A stretch of DNA of 64,000 nt from Streptomyces sp. NRRL F-525 (GCF_000716605.1 NZ_JNXE01000020.1:1-64000); one strand, 5' to 3'. Positions 7,811 through 17,425 are shown, counted from the first letter of the stretch. The notes: generated by a model from the letters alone, not told the origin. Made by a program: numbers and translations.

Positions 7811-9475
7811 ATGGGTCCCGTCCTCGCCGGTGTGCTCCAGCTGATCGCGCTCATAGCGGCGCTGGCGCTCGCCTACATCCCCCTCGGCAACTACATGGCC
7901 AGGGTCTACTCCTCCGACAAGCACCTGCGGGTCGAGAAGTGGATCTACAAGGGCATCGGTGCCGACCCGAACACCGAGATGCGCTGGCCGGCGTATCTGC
8001 GCAGCGTGCTCGCCTTCTCGGCGGTCGGGGTTCTCTTCCTCTATCTGCTCCAGCGTCTGCAGGGCATCCTGCCTGGCTCGCTGGGGTTCTCCTCGGTCAA
8101 CCCGGCGCAGTCGTTCAACACGGCCGTGTCGTTCGTGACGAACACCAACTGGCAGTCGTACTACGGCGAACAGACCATGGGTCACGTCGTGCAGACCGCC
8201 GGGCTCGCCGTGCAGAACTTCGTCTCCGCGGCCGTCGGCATCGCCGTCGCGGTGGCTCTCGTACGGGGCTTCGCGCGCTCGCGCACCGGTGAACTCGGCA
8301 ACTTCTGGGCCGACTTGGTGCGCGGTGTCATCCGCATCCTGCTGCCGCTGTCCGTGGTCGCGGCGCTCGTGCTCGTCGCCTGCGGTGCCATCCAGAACTT
8401 CTCCGGGATCCACGAGGTCGGTCAGTTCATGGGCGGCCACCAGCAGTGGAACGGCGGCGCGGTCGCCTCGCAGGAGGCCATCAAGGAGATCGGCACCAAC
8501 GGCGGCGGTTACTTCAACGCCAACAGTGCCCACCCCTTCGAGAACCCGACGCCCTTCACGAACCTCTTCGAGATCTTCCTGCTGCTGGTCATCCCGTTCG
8601 CGCTGACCCGCACCTTCGGCGTGATGGTCGGTTCGATCAAGCAGGGCTACGCGATCCTCGCGACCATGGCCACCATCTGGGTCGGCTTCGTCGCCCTGAT
8701 GATGTGGACCGAGTTCGCCCACCACGGCCCGGCGCTCCAGATCGCCGGCGGTGCGATGGAGGGCAAGGAACAGCGCATCGGCGTCGGCGCCTCCTCGATC
8801 TTCGCGGTGTCGACCACGTTGACCTCGACGGGCGCGGTGGACTCCTTCCACTCCTCGTTCACCGGTCTCGGCGGCGGAATCACCATCCTGGGCATGCAGT
8901 TGGGCGAGATCGCACCCGGTGGTACCGGCTCCGGCCTCTACGGAATGCTGATCATGGCGGTCATCGCGGTGTTCATCGCCGGGCTGATGGTCGGCCGTAC
9001 GCCCGAGTACCTGGGCAAGAAGATCGGCACCCGCGAGATGAAGCTCGCGGCCTGCTACATCCTGATCACCCCGGCCCTGGTGCTGATCTTCGCGGCCGCC
9101 TCCATGGCGCTGCCGACCCCGCCGCACTCGATGCTGAACTCCGGCGCGCACGGCTTCTCCGAGGTGCTGTACGCCTTCACCTCCGCCGCGAACAACAACG
9201 GCTCGGCCTTCGCCGGTCTGAACGCGAACACCGACTGGTTCAACACCATGACCGGGCTCGCGATGGTGCTCGGCCGCTTCCTGCCGATGGTGTTCGTGCT
9301 GGCGCTGGCCGGTTCGCTCGCCGAGCAGAAGCCGGTGCCGGTCACGGCAGGCACCCTGCGCACCGAAAAGCCTTTGTTCACCGGCCTGTTGGTGGGCGCG
9401 ATCCTCATCATCACCGGTCTGACCTACTTCCCGGCGCTGGCGCTGGGACCGCTGGCCGAGGGGCTGGCGTCATGA
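7811..9475 (+). CDS. kdpA: K+-transporting ATPase subunit KdpA
   Basis: 554 residues, close to the family norm. KdpA is the channel-like subunit that selects K+ at the outer face of the membrane before KdpB drives transport. It has four pore-loop repeats carrying the selectivity filter: [42 protein letters not shown] and [13 protein letters not shown]. Each has the expected glycine. The start ATG at 7811 lies seven bases after kdpF. The gene overlaps kdpB by four bases (ATGA at 9472-9475). No unusual changes are seen. Confidence 0.97.
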   Translation: MGPVLAGVLQLIALIAALALAYIPLGNYMARVYSSDKHLRVEKWIYKGIGADPNTEMRWPAYLRSVLAFSAVGVLFLYLLQRLQGILPGSLGFSSVNPAQSFNTAVSFVTNTNWQSYYGEQTMGHVVQTAGLAVQNFVSAAVGIAVAVALVRGFARSRTGELGNFWADLVRGVIRILLPLSVVAALVLVACGAIQNFSGIHEVGQFMGGHQQWNGGAVASQEAIKEIGTNGGGYFNANSAHPFENPTPFTNLFEIFLLLVIPFALTRTFGVMVGSIKQGYAILATMATIWVGFVALMMWTEFAHHGPALQIAGGAMEGKEQRIGVGASSIFAVSTTLTSTGAVDSFHSSFTGLGGGITILGMQLGEIAPGGTGSGLYGMLIMAVIAVFIAGLMVGRTPEYLGKKIGTREMKLAACYILITPALVLIFAAASMALPTPPHSMLNSGAHGFSEVLYAFTSAANNNGSAFAGLNANTDWFNTMTGLAMVLGRFLPMVFVLALAGSLAEQKPVPVTAGTLRTEKPLFTGLLVGAILIITGLTYFPALALGPLAEGLAS

Positions 9476-11610
9476 CCACCCGCACAGACAACCAAGAAAA
9501 CCAAGAGGACTCGATGTCCACTGCCACTCCGACCCGGGCGCCGCACAGCGATGTGCCGACCGGTCACAAGGACGAAGGGCGGGTCGGCGCGGGCCTGTTC
9601 GACCCGAAGCAGCTGATCAAGTCCCTGCCCGACGCCTGCCGCAAGCTCGACCCGCGGGTGATGGTCAAGTCGCCCGTGATGTTCGTGGTGTGGATCGGGT
9701 CCGTGCTGACCACGGTCTTCTCCTTCAAGGACCCGGGCGACTGGTTCGGCTGGGCGATCAGCGCCTGGCTGTGGCTGACCGTGATCTTCGCCAACCTGGC
9801 GGAGGCCGTCGCCGAGGGCCGCGGCAAGGCGCAGGCCGACACCCTGCGCAAGGCCAAGACCGACACGGTGGCCCGGCGCCTCACCGGCACGACCGAGGAG
9901 CAGATCCCCGGCACCGAACTGCGCATCGGCGACCTGGTGGTGTGCGAGGCCGGCGACATCATCCCCGGCGACGGTGACGTCGTCGAGGGCGTCGCGTCCG
10001 TGGACGAGTCGGCCATCACCGGCGAGTCCGCGCCCGTCATCCGTGAGTCCGGCGGCGACCGCTCGGCCGTCACGGGCGGGACGAAGGTCCTCTCCGACCG
10101 CATCGTCATCAAGATCACGACGAAGCCCGGCGAGACCTTCATCGACCGGATGATCGCCCTCGTCGAGGGCGCCGCCCGGCAGAAGACGCCCAACGAGATC
10201 GCGCTGAACATCCTGTTGGCGTCCCTCACCATCGTGTTCCTGCTCGCCTGTGCCACGCTGCCGCCGTTCGCGGATTACGCGGGCACCCACCTCACGATGA
10301 TCGTGCTGGTGGCCCTGCTGGTCTGTCTGATCCCTACGACGATCGGCGCACTGCTCTCCGCGATCGGCATCGCGGGCATGGACCGGCTGGTGCAGAGGAA
10401 CGTACTGGCCATGTCCGGCAGGGCAGTTGAGGCCGCCGGTGACGTCTCGACCCTGCTGCTCGACAAGACCGGCACCATCACCCTCGGCAACCGCCAGGCC
10501 TCCGAGTTCGTGCCGGTCACCGGCACCACCGAGGCAGAGGTCGCCGACGCCGCCCAGCTCTCCTCGCTGGCCGACGAGACGCCCGAGGGCCGCTCCATCG
10601 TCGTCCTGGCGAAGGAGAAGTACGGTCTGCGCGAGCGCCACCAGGGCGAGTTGGCCCACGCCGAGTGGATCGCGTTCACCGCGCAGACCCGGATGTCCGG
10701 CGTCGATGTGGACGGGCGCAAGATCCGCAAGGGCGCGGCCGGTTCGGTCGTCACCTGGGTCCGGGAGCGGGGCGGCGAGGTGTCCGAGGACGCCGGCGCG
10801 CTCACCGACCGGATCTCCGCGGCGGGCGGCACCCCGCTGCTCGTGGCGGTCGAAGACACCGACGGCGCACGGGTGTTGGGCGTCATCCACCTCAAGGACG
10901 TCGTCAAGGCGGGCATGCGCGAGCGGTTCGACGAACTGCGCCGCATGGGCATCAAGACCGTCATGATCACGGGCGACAACCCGCTGACCGCCAAGGCGAT
11001 CGCCGAGGAGGCGGGCGTCGACGACTTTCTCGCGGAGGCGACTCCCGAGGACAAGATGGCCCTCATCAAGCGGGAGCAGGCCGGCGGCAAGCTGGTCGCG
11101 ATGACCGGTGACGGCACGAACGACGCGCCCGCGCTGGCCCAGGCGGACGTCGGCGTCGCGATGAACACCGGCACGTCGGCCGCGAAGGAGGCCGGCAACA
11201 TGGTCGACCTCGACTCGAACCCGACCAAGCTCATCGAGATCGTCGAGATCGGCAAGCAACTCCTCATCACCCGGGGCGCGTTGACGACGTTCTCGATCGC
11301 CAACGACGTAGCGAAGTACTTCGCGATCATCCCGGCGCTGTTCGCGGCGGTCTACCCGGGCCTGGACAAGCTCAACATCATGCACCTGGCCTCGCCCGAC
11401 TCCGCGATCCTCTCCGCGGTCATCTTCAACGCGCTGGTCATCATCGCGCTGGTCCCGCTCTCCCTGCGGGGCGTGCAGTACCGGCCGGTCAGCGCCGACA
11501 AGATGCTCCGCCGCAACCTCGGGATCTACGGCATCGGCGGACTGATCGCCCCCTTCATCGGCATCAAGATCATCGACCTCCTCATCTCCCTCATCCCCGG
11601 AATCGGCTGA
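9472..11610 (+). CDS. kdpB: K+-transporting P-type ATPase subunit KdpB
   Basis: 712 residues from the ATG that overlaps the kdpA stop. A second in-frame ATG at 9514, preceded by AAGAGGAC, gives 698 residues and may be the true start. KdpB hydrolyses ATP to power K+ uptake through KdpA. Motifs seen are actuator loop ITGES, phosphorylation site DKTGT (Asp331 with the 9472 start), and the hinge [20 protein letters not shown]. The membrane helices are conserved ([20 protein letters not shown]). The Thr-Gly-Glu-Ser loop contains the serine that is an inhibitory phosphorylation site in the E. coli enzyme. Confidence 0.97.
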   Translation: MTTRTDNQENQEDSMSTATPTRAPHSDVPTGHKDEGRVGAGLFDPKQLIKSLPDACRKLDPRVMVKSPVMFVVWIGSVLTTVFSFKDPGDWFGWAISAWLWLTVIFANLAEAVAEGRGKAQADTLRKAKTDTVARRLTGTTEEQIPGTELRIGDLVVCEAGDIIPGDGDVVEGVASVDESAITGESAPVIRESGGDRSAVTGGTKVLSDRIVIKITTKPGETFIDRMIALVEGAARQKTPNEIALNILLASLTIVFLLACATLPPFADYAGTHLTMIVLVALLVCLIPTTIGALLSAIGIAGMDRLVQRNVLAMSGRAVEAAGDVSTLLLDKTGTITLGNRQASEFVPVTGTTEAEVADAAQLSSLADETPEGRSIVVLAKEKYGLRERHQGELAHAEWIAFTAQTRMSGVDVDGRKIRKGAAGSVVTWVRERGGEVSEDAGALTDRISAAGGTPLLVAVEDTDGARVLGVIHLKDVVKAGMRERFDELRRMGIKTVMITGDNPLTAKAIAEEAGVDDFLAEATPEDKMALIKREQAGGKLVAMTGDGTNDAPALAQADVGVAMNTGTSAAKEAGNMVDLDSNPTKLIEIVEIGKQLLITRGALTTFSIANDVAKYFAIIPALFAAVYPGLDKLNIMHLASPDSAILSAVIFNALVIIALVPLSLRGVQYRPVSADKMLRRNLGIYGIGGLIAPFIGIKIIDLLISLIPGIG

Positions 11611-11616
11611 TCGGCT

Positions 11617-12285
11617 ATGAACAACTCGGTATCCAACACAGCCCGGTTGCTCTGGGCGGGCCTGCGCGCCCTGCTCGTGCTGACCCTGGTGACCGGCGTC
11701 ATCTACCCGCTGGTCGTCACCGGGATCGCCCAGGGGATCTTCCCCGGCAAGGCGAACGGCTCGGAGATCAAGTCGGAGGGCAAGGTCGTCGGCTCGTCCC
11801 TCATCGGGCAGTCGTACAACCTGCCGTTGAAGAAGGGGCAGGAGACCCCGGACCCGGATCTGAAGTGGTTCCAGGGCCGGCCGCAGAACGGGCTCGGCAC
11901 CAACAGCATCAACACGCAGTACTCGTTGATCCTGTCCGGCGCCACCAACCTCTCCGCCGACAGCAAGGTCCTCGTCCAGCAGGTGAAGGACGCCAAGGCC
12001 GCGGACATCAAGGACAACTCGGTGCCCGGCTACACGGTCAAGGCGTCCCAGGTGCCCGCCGACGCGGTCACGTCCTCCGGCTCCGGCCTCGACCCGGACA
12101 TCTCCCCGGCCTACGCGGACCTCCAGGTCCACCGCATCGCCGAGAAGAACGGCGTGTCCGTCAGCCAGGTGCAGAAGCTGGTCGACGAGCACACCGACGG
12201 CCGCACCCTCGGCTTCATCGGCGAGCCGACGGTGAACGTGCTGGAGCTCAACATCGCGCTCAAGTCCCTTGTGACGAAGAGCTGA
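11617..12285 (+). CDS. kdpC: K+-transporting ATPase subunit KdpC
   Basis: 222 residues with one N-terminal membrane helix (~8-30, LLWAGLRALLVLTLVTGVIYPLV) and a soluble external domain. Family signatures are GSSLIGQSYN, FQGRP, SGSGLDPDISPAYA and the C-terminal GEPTVNVLELNIAL. KdpC is a small essential subunit of KdpFABC, thought to assist assembly or nucleotide affinity. It starts six bases after kdpB. The region between TDPDLKWFQGRP and SGSGLDPDIS is longer than in E. coli KdpC, as usual in actinobacteria. Confidence 0.95.
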   Translation: MNNSVSNTARLLWAGLRALLVLTLVTGVIYPLVVTGIAQGIFPGKANGSEIKSEGKVVGSSLIGQSYNLPLKKGQETPDPDLKWFQGRPQNGLGTNSINTQYSLILSGATNLSADSKVLVQQVKDAKAADIKDNSVPGYTVKASQVPADAVTSSGSGLDPDISPAYADLQVHRIAEKNGVSVSQVQKLVDEHTDGRTLGFIGEPTVNVLELNIALKSLVTKS

Positions 12286-12305
12286 TGGCGTTACACGACC
12301 GGCAG

Positions 12306-12348
12306 GGGAGTCGGCGGCCCGGGGGAGATCCCGGTGCCGCCGACTCCC
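12306..12348 (+). terminator. Hairpin between kdpC and kdpE (attenuator or terminator)
   Basis: A perfect 13-bp stem, GGGAGTCGGCGGC (12306-12318) with GCCGCCGACTCCC (12336-12348), has a smaller CCGGG/CCCGG stem inside its loop. It lies 20 bases after kdpC and 37 bases before kdpE. No U-tract follows, which is common for Streptomyces terminators. It could lower kdpED expression relative to the pump genes, or stabilise the kdpFABC mRNA 3' end. Confidence 0.7.
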
Positions 12349-12385
12349 ACCGCCATGCCAGGGACCACACGAAAGGCACACCCCC

Positions 12386-13069
12386 ATGACACGGGTGCTG
12401 GTGGTGGAGGACGACCCGCAGCTCGTACGGGCCCTCGTGATCAACATGCAGGCCCGGCAGTACGGCGTCGACGCCGCCCCCGACGGCGCCACCGCGCTCC
12501 GGCTCGCGGCGGCGCGGCAGCCGGACGTCGTGATGCTCGACCTCGGACTGCCCGACATGGACGGCGTCGACGTCATCAAGGCGCTGCGCGGCTGGACCCG
12601 GGTCCCGATCCTGGTGCTGTCGGCCCGGCAGGCCTCCGACGAGAAGGTCGCCGCCCTCGACGCGGGCGCCGACGACTACATCACCAAGCCGTTCAGCATG
12701 GACGAACTCCTCGCCCGGCTACGGGCGGCGGTCCGCCGCGTCGAGGACGTGCCGCTCGCCCCGGCGACCACCCTCGTCACCACCGACGACTTCACGATCG
12801 ACCTGCTCGCCAAGAAGGCCACCCGCGACGGGCACGACATCCGGCTCACCCCCACCGAGTGGCATCTGCTGGAGATCCTGGTCACCAACCCGGGCCGCCT
12901 GATCACGCAGAAGTACCTGCTCCAGGAGGTGTGGGGGGTGACCCAGAGCAACAAGACCAACTATCTCCGGGTCTACATGGCCCAGTTGAGAAGGAAGTTG
13001 GAGGGGGACCCGTCGAGCCCCCGCTATCTGATCACCGAGCCCGGCATGGGCTACCGCTTCGAAGGATGA
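12386..13069 (+). CDS. kdpE: Response regulator KdpE
   Basis: 227-residue OmpR-family regulator. The receiver domain (1-~120) has the acidic pair VEDD, phospho-acceptor Asp52 (DVVMLDLGLPDMDG), LSAR and the conserved Lys in YITKPF. The winged-helix DNA-binding domain follows (~130-227), with TPTEWHLLEILV and the ending TEPGMGYRF. It would be phosphorylated by the adjacent KdpD and perhaps by the orphan KdpD at 1920. OmpR-type regulators usually bind tandem half-sites about 11 bp apart, which fits the GTCAA-type boxes in this island. GAAAGG precedes the ATG. The kdpD start is one base beyond its stop. Confidence 0.95.
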   Translation: MTRVLVVEDDPQLVRALVINMQARQYGVDAAPDGATALRLAAARQPDVVMLDLGLPDMDGVDVIKALRGWTRVPILVLSARQASDEKVAALDAGADDYITKPFSMDELLARLRAAVRRVEDVPLAPATTLVTTDDFTIDLLAKKATRDGHDIRLTPTEWHLLEILVTNPGRLITQKYLLQEVWGVTQSNKTNYLRVYMAQLRRKLEGDPSSPRYLITEPGMGYRFEG

Positions 13070-13070
13070 C

Positions 13071-15617
13071 ATGGGACGCGGCAAGCTCCGGATCTACCTC
13101 GGCGCGGCACCGGGCGTCGGCAAGACGTACGCGATGCTGTCCGAGGCGCACCGGCGGATCGAGCGGGGCACCGACTGCGTGGTCGCCTTCGTGGAACACC
13201 ACAGCAGACCCCGCACCGAGGTGATGCTGCACGGCCTGGAGGAGATCCCGCGCCGTGAACTCGCCTACCGGGACACGACGTTCACCGAGATGGACGTCGA
13301 CGCCGTCCTCGCCCGCCACCCCGAGGTCGCCCTCGTCGACGAACTGCCGCACACCAACATCCCCGGCTCCCGCAACGCCAAGCGCTGGCAGGACATAGAG
13401 GAGTTGCTGGCGGCGGGCATCGACGTGATCTCGACCGTCAACATCCAACACCTGGAATCCCTGGGCGACATCGTCGAGTCCATCACCGGCGTACGCCAGC
13501 AGGAGACCGTCCCGGACGAGGTCGTCCGCCGCGCCGACCAGATCGAGCTGGTCGACATGTCACCGCCCGCGCTACGGCGCCGGATGGCCCACGGCAACAT
13601 CTACAAACCGGACAAGGTCGACGCGGCCCTCTCCAACTACTTCCGGCCCGGAAACCTCACCGCCCTGCGGGAGTTGGCGCTGCTCTGGCTCGCCGACCGG
13701 GTCGACGCCTACCTCCAGGAGTACCGCAGCGAACACCGTGTCTCGGCGATCTGGGGCTCGCGGGAGCGGATCGTCGTAGGACTGACCGGCGGTCCGGAGG
13801 GACGCACGCTCATCCGCAGGGCCGCGCGCCTCGCCGAAAAGGGCGCGGGCGGTGAGGTGTTGGCGGTCTACATCTCCCGCAGCGACGGACTGACCTCGGC
13901 CTCCCCGAAGGAACTCGCCCAACAGCGCACCCTGGTCGAGGACTTGGGCGGCACCTTCCACCACGTCGTCGGCGAGGACATACCGGCCGCACTGCTGGAC
14001 TTCGCGCGCGGGGTCAACGCCACCCAGATCGTCCTCGGCGTCTCCCGCCGCAAGGGCTGGCAGTACGTCTTCGGGCCCGGCGTCGGCTCCACGGTCGCCC
14101 GCGAGTCCGGCCCCGATCTCGACGTCCACCTCATCACGCACGACGAGGCGGGGAAGGGACGCGGACTGCCCGTGAACCGGGGCACGCGGCTGGGGCGCGC
14201 CCGCATCGTCTGGGGCTGGCTGGCCGGAATCGGCGGACCGCTGCTGCTCACCTGGCTGTTGAGCAGTGTCGCCCCCGAAGTCGGCCTGGCCAACGACATG
14301 TTGCTGTACCTGTCCCTGACCGTGGCGGCGGCCCTGCTCGGCGGACTCTTCCCCGCACTGGCCTCGGCGGCGGTCGGATCGCTGCTCCTGAACTGGTACT
14401 TCACCCCGCCCGTCCACACCTTCACCATCGCCGACCCCAAGAACATAGTGGCCATCGCGATCTTCGTGGCCGTAGCGGTGTCGGTCGCGTCGGTGGTGGA
14501 TTTGGCAGCCCGTCGCACCCACCAAGCGGCCCGGCTGCGCGCCGAGTCCGAGATCCTCTCCTACCTCGCGGGCAATGTGCTGCGCGGCGAGACCAGTCTG
14601 GAGGCGCTCCTGGAACGCGTCCGGGAGACCTTCGGCATGGAGTCCGCCGCCCTGCTGGAGCGCGCGAGCGACGTCGAACCCTGGACCTGCGCGGGCAGCG
14701 TGGGCCCCCGCCCCTGCCAGAACCCGGAGGACGCGGACGTCGACGTACCGGTCGGCGACCACATGGCCCTCGCCCTCTCCGGCCGGGTCCTGCCCGCCGA
14801 GGACCGCCGGGTCCTGGCCGCCTTCGCCGCACAGGCCGCCGTGGTCCTGGACCGCCGCCGCCTCCGCGAAGAGGCGGACCAGGCAAGGGCGTTGGCGGAA
14901 GGCAACCGCATCCGCACGGCACTCCTGGCCGCCGTGAGCCACGACCTGCGCACCCCGCTCGCCGGCATCAAAGCGGCGGTGTCCTCGCTCCGTTCCGAGG
15001 ACGTCGCCTGGTCGGACGAGGACCAGGCCGAGCTGCTGGAGGGCATCGAGGACGGCGCCGACCGCCTCGACAACCTCGTCGGCAACCTCCTCGACATGTC
15101 CCGCCTCCAGACCGGCACGGTCACCCCGATCATCCGCGAGGCGGACCTCGACGAGGTGATCCCGATGGCCCTGGGCGGCGTCCCCGAGGACAGCGTCGAA
15201 CTCGACATCCCCGAAAGCCTGCCCATGGTCCCCGTAGACAAGGGCCTGCTGGAACGCGCCGTCGCCAACATCGTCGAGAACGCGGTCAAATACAGCCCGG
15301 AGCGAACTCCCGTACTGGTCAAGGCAAGTGCCATCGCCGACCGCGTCGAGATCCGGGTCGTCGACCGCGGCCCCGGCGTCCCCGACGAGGCCAAGAACCG
15401 CATCTTCGAACCCTTCCAGCGCTACGGCGACGCCCCGCGCGGCGCCGGGGTAGGCCTCGGCCTCGCGGTCGCCCGCGGCTTCACCGAGGCCCTCGGCGGC
15501 ACCCTCAGCGCCGAGGACACCCCAGGCGGCGGCCTCACGATGGTCCTCAGCCTCCACCTCGCCCCCGCACCCGCCCTTGCCCCCGCCGAAGGTTCCACCT
15601 ACAGTCCCGCTCCGTAA
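13071..15617 (+). CDS. kdpD: Osmosensitive K+ channel histidine kinase KdpD
   Basis: 848 residues. Order: KdpD N-terminal domain with Walker A GAAPGVGKT and DELPHTN (Walker B region), USP-like domain (~230-360), four transmembrane segments (~385-490), GAF-like linker, then kinase core with VSHDLRTPLAGIK, N-box NIVENAVKYSP and GLGLAVARG. It senses K+ limitation and phosphorylates KdpE. kdpE and kdpD are one base apart and the kdpE end GAAGGA serves as ribosome site. It shares architecture and long identical stretches (RMAHGNIY, NYFRPGNLTALR) with the paralogue at 1920, indicating an old duplication. The Pro in DELPHTN differs from the more usual Ala. Confidence 0.96.
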   Translation: MGRGKLRIYLGAAPGVGKTYAMLSEAHRRIERGTDCVVAFVEHHSRPRTEVMLHGLEEIPRRELAYRDTTFTEMDVDAVLARHPEVALVDELPHTNIPGSRNAKRWQDIEELLAAGIDVISTVNIQHLESLGDIVESITGVRQQETVPDEVVRRADQIELVDMSPPALRRRMAHGNIYKPDKVDAALSNYFRPGNLTALRELALLWLADRVDAYLQEYRSEHRVSAIWGSRERIVVGLTGGPEGRTLIRRAARLAEKGAGGEVLAVYISRSDGLTSASPKELAQQRTLVEDLGGTFHHVVGEDIPAALLDFARGVNATQIVLGVSRRKGWQYVFGPGVGSTVARESGPDLDVHLITHDEAGKGRGLPVNRGTRLGRARIVWGWLAGIGGPLLLTWLLSSVAPEVGLANDMLLYLSLTVAAALLGGLFPALASAAVGSLLLNWYFTPPVHTFTIADPKNIVAIAIFVAVAVSVASVVDLAARRTHQAARLRAESEILSYLAGNVLRGETSLEALLERVRETFGMESAALLERASDVEPWTCAGSVGPRPCQNPEDADVDVPVGDHMALALSGRVLPAEDRRVLAAFAAQAAVVLDRRRLREEADQARALAEGNRIRTALLAAVSHDLRTPLAGIKAAVSSLRSEDVAWSDEDQAELLEGIEDGADRLDNLVGNLLDMSRLQTGTVTPIIREADLDEVIPMALGGVPEDSVELDIPESLPMVPVDKGLLERAVANIVENAVKYSPERTPVLVKASAIADRVEIRVVDRGPGVPDEAKNRIFEPFQRYGDAPRGAGVGLGLAVARGFTEALGGTLSAEDTPGGGLTMVLSLHLAPAPALAPAEGSTYSPAP

Positions 15618-15633
15618 GATTCGGCAAGCAGCC

Positions 15634-15644
15634 CGAAACTTTCG
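15634..15644 (+). promoter_or_regulatory. CGAAACTTTCG operator before the GH43 gene
   Basis: The palindrome CGAAACTTTCG lies 30 bases before the ATG of the xylosidase-like gene. From memory, this type of box is conserved before xylan-utilisation genes in streptomycetes and is linked to LacI-type xylan regulators (XlnR/BxlR). It sits in the loop side of a larger inverted repeat, CAGCCCG (15629-15635) with CGGGCTG (15649-15655). The hairpin may also end kdpD transcription. Confidence 0.6.
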
Positions 15645-15674
15645 AGAACGGGCTGTACGGAGGGGCGGAGACCC

Positions 15675-17126
15675 ATGCGGACCTACGACAACCCGGTCAT
15701 CGGCGGCTTCCACCCCGACCCCAGCGTGTGCCGGGTCGGCGAGGACTACTACCTCGCGTGCTCCAGCTTCGAGTACTTCCCGGGGGTCCCGCTCTTCCAC
15801 AGCCGCGACCTCGTGCACTGGCGCCAGATCGGCAACGCCCTTGACCGGCCAGGGCAGTTGGACCTGCCGGACGACACCCCCGCCTCGGCCGGCATCTACG
15901 CCCCCACCCTCCGCCACCACGACGGCCGCTTCTATCTGATCACCACCGACGTGCGCGGCAAAGGCACCTTCTTCGTCACCGCCGACCGCCCCGAGGGCCC
16001 TTGGTCGGACCCGGTCCTCGTCGACATCCCCGGCATCGACCCCGACCTGGCCTGGGACGAGGACGGCAACTGCTGGTGTGCTCTCGCCGGGGTGACGGTC
16101 TCCCGCATCGACCCGGCGACCGGCAAGGTCCTGGAGGGCCCGCTCCCGATCTGGTCAGGCACCGGACTCCAGCACCCGGAGGCCCCGCACCTCTACCGCG
16201 TCGGCGACTGGTGGTACCTGATGATCGCCGAGGGCGGCACCGCACACGGCCACAGCGTGTCGATCGCCCGCGCCCGCTCGCCACGCGGCCCCTACGAACC
16301 GGCCCCCGCCAACCCGATCCTGACCCACCGCAGCACGGACCTCCCCATCCAGAGCACCGGCCACGCCGACCTGGTCACCGCCCCCGACGGCACCTGGTGG
16401 ATGGTGCTGCTCGGCACCCGTCCCCGGGGCTGGTTCCCCGGCTTCCACGTGCTCGGCCGCGAGACGTTCCTGACCCCGGTGGAGTGGGTGGACGGCTGGC
16501 CCCGGGTCGGCCCGGTACGGGAACAGCACCCGGCACCGGAGGCCTGGCATCCCTTCCAACTCCCGCCTGTACGCGACGACTTCGACGCCCCGACCCTCGC
16601 CCACTCCTGGATCTCCCCGCGCAGCCGACCGGACGCCAGCTGGTCGCTGACCCGGCGGCCAGGCTGGCTGACTCTGGACGCGAAGTCCGCCCCGGTGTTC
16701 CTCGGCCGCCGCCAACAGCACCCCGACTGCCGCGCGTCCGTCCGGATCGACCCCGGCTCCGGCCGCGCCGGTCTCTCCGTCCGCATGGACGAGGCGCATC
16801 GCTACGACATCGAGGTCGCCGGGGGAGCGGTGAGCGTGGTCGCGCGGATCGGTCCCGTACGGCAGCGGATCGCCTCGCGCGCGGTACCGCCGGGCCCGGT
16901 CACCCTGACCGTCGACATCGCCGCGACCGACGCCGACACACGGGCCCCCGACATCCTCACGTTCTCCGTGGAGGGTCCCGAAATGGCCGTAGAACTGGCG
17001 GAGTTGGACGGACGCTATCTTTCCACGCAAGTGGCGGGGGGATTCACCGGACGGGTGATCGGCATGTACGTGACCGAGGGGGAGGCGGCCTTCGACTGGT
17101 TCGACTACCAGGAGGCACTGCGATAG
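15675..17126 (+). CDS. GH43 family beta-xylosidase / arabinofuranosidase
   Basis: 483 residues, no signal peptide, so probably cytoplasmic and acting on imported xylo-oligosaccharides. An N-terminal five-bladed GH43 domain (1-~290) begins NPVIGGFHPDPSVCR with the general base Asp15. Asp122 (GIDPDLAWDEDG) and the acid Glu169 (LQHPEAPHLYR) complete the usual triad. The C-terminal ~190 residues form the concanavalin-like domain typical of this subfamily. The single CGAAACTTTCG operator suggests xylan-dependent control. No transporter or regulator gene of the pathway is adjacent. Substrate (xylose or arabinose linkage) cannot be fixed from sequence. Confidence 0.9.
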   Translation: MRTYDNPVIGGFHPDPSVCRVGEDYYLACSSFEYFPGVPLFHSRDLVHWRQIGNALDRPGQLDLPDDTPASAGIYAPTLRHHDGRFYLITTDVRGKGTFFVTADRPEGPWSDPVLVDIPGIDPDLAWDEDGNCWCALAGVTVSRIDPATGKVLEGPLPIWSGTGLQHPEAPHLYRVGDWWYLMIAEGGTAHGHSVSIARARSPRGPYEPAPANPILTHRSTDLPIQSTGHADLVTAPDGTWWMVLLGTRPRGWFPGFHVLGRETFLTPVEWVDGWPRVGPVREQHPAPEAWHPFQLPPVRDDFDAPTLAHSWISPRSRPDASWSLTRRPGWLTLDAKSAPVFLGRRQQHPDCRASVRIDPGSGRAGLSVRMDEAHRYDIEVAGGAVSVVARIGPVRQRIASRAVPPGPVTLTVDIAATDADTRAPDILTFSVEGPEMAVELAELDGRYLSTQVAGGFTGRVIGMYVTEGEAAFDWFDYQEALR

Positions 17127-17165
17127 CGGTCGACTACGCGGGGTGACCGACCCCGGAAATGCGTC

Positions 17166-17201
17166 GGGGCCGGTGCGCACCTCATGTGTGCGGCCGGCCC
17201 C
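17166..17201. terminator. Bidirectional terminator hairpin
   Basis: GGGGCCGG (17166-17173) pairs with CCGGCCCC (17194-17201), extended by an imperfect GCGCAC/GTGTGC inner stem around the loop CTCAT. It sits between the convergent GH43 and DUF5999 genes. Confidence 0.65.
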
Positions 17202-17211
17202 TCATGTCCCT

Positions 17212-17241
17212 GAAATGCTCAAGCGGGAAATGCTCAAGCGG
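17212..17241. repeat. Perfect 15-bp tandem duplication
   Basis: GAAATGCTCAAGCGG occurs twice head to tail (17212-17226, 17227-17241). The second copy overlaps the stop codon and last codons of the DUF5999 gene, so the duplication may have arisen by slippage at the gene end without changing the protein. Confidence 0.85.
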
Positions 17242-17425
17242 CTGTCACCACTTGGCGGTGCGGGGCGATGATCTGCCCGTCGGGCAGGAGCTCACCGGTG
17301 TCCTCGAACAGGAGAACGCCGTTGCACAGCAGGCTCCAGCCCTGTTCCGGGTGGTGCGCCATGAGGCGGGCGGATTCCCGGTCGGCGGATTCGGCTGTGG
17401 GACACGGTGGCTGGTGCTTGCACAT
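17234..17425 (-). CDS. DUF5999 family protein
   Basis: 63 residues from the ATG at 17425. Contains MCKHQPPCPTAESADRESAR and the strongly conserved HHPEQGWSLLCNGVLLFEDTG. I recognise this as the small Streptomyces family DUF5999; its role is unknown. The four-residue spacing of cysteine and histidine near the start (CKHQPPC) could bind a metal. A second in-frame ATG at 17455, with GGGGGA before it, would add ten residues. The 283-base gap upstream to the next gene holds its promoter region and the next gene's terminator. Confidence 0.8.
   Translation of the reverse strand: MCKHQPPCPTAESADRESARLMAHHPEQGWSLLCNGVLLFEDTGELLPDGQIIAPHRQVVTAA

Noticed and set aside
9424..12579. Very long minus-strand open frame (1051 codons) opposite kdpB-kdpE
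   Set aside because: It is antisense to strongly supported kdp genes. It is rich in Asp, Gly and Arg with no hydrophobic core, as expected for a frame opposite high-GC coding sequence.
13572..15920. Long minus-strand open frame opposite kdpD (782 codons)
   Set aside because: It is the shadow of the kdpD coding strand. Its composition is low-complexity and no family is recognised.
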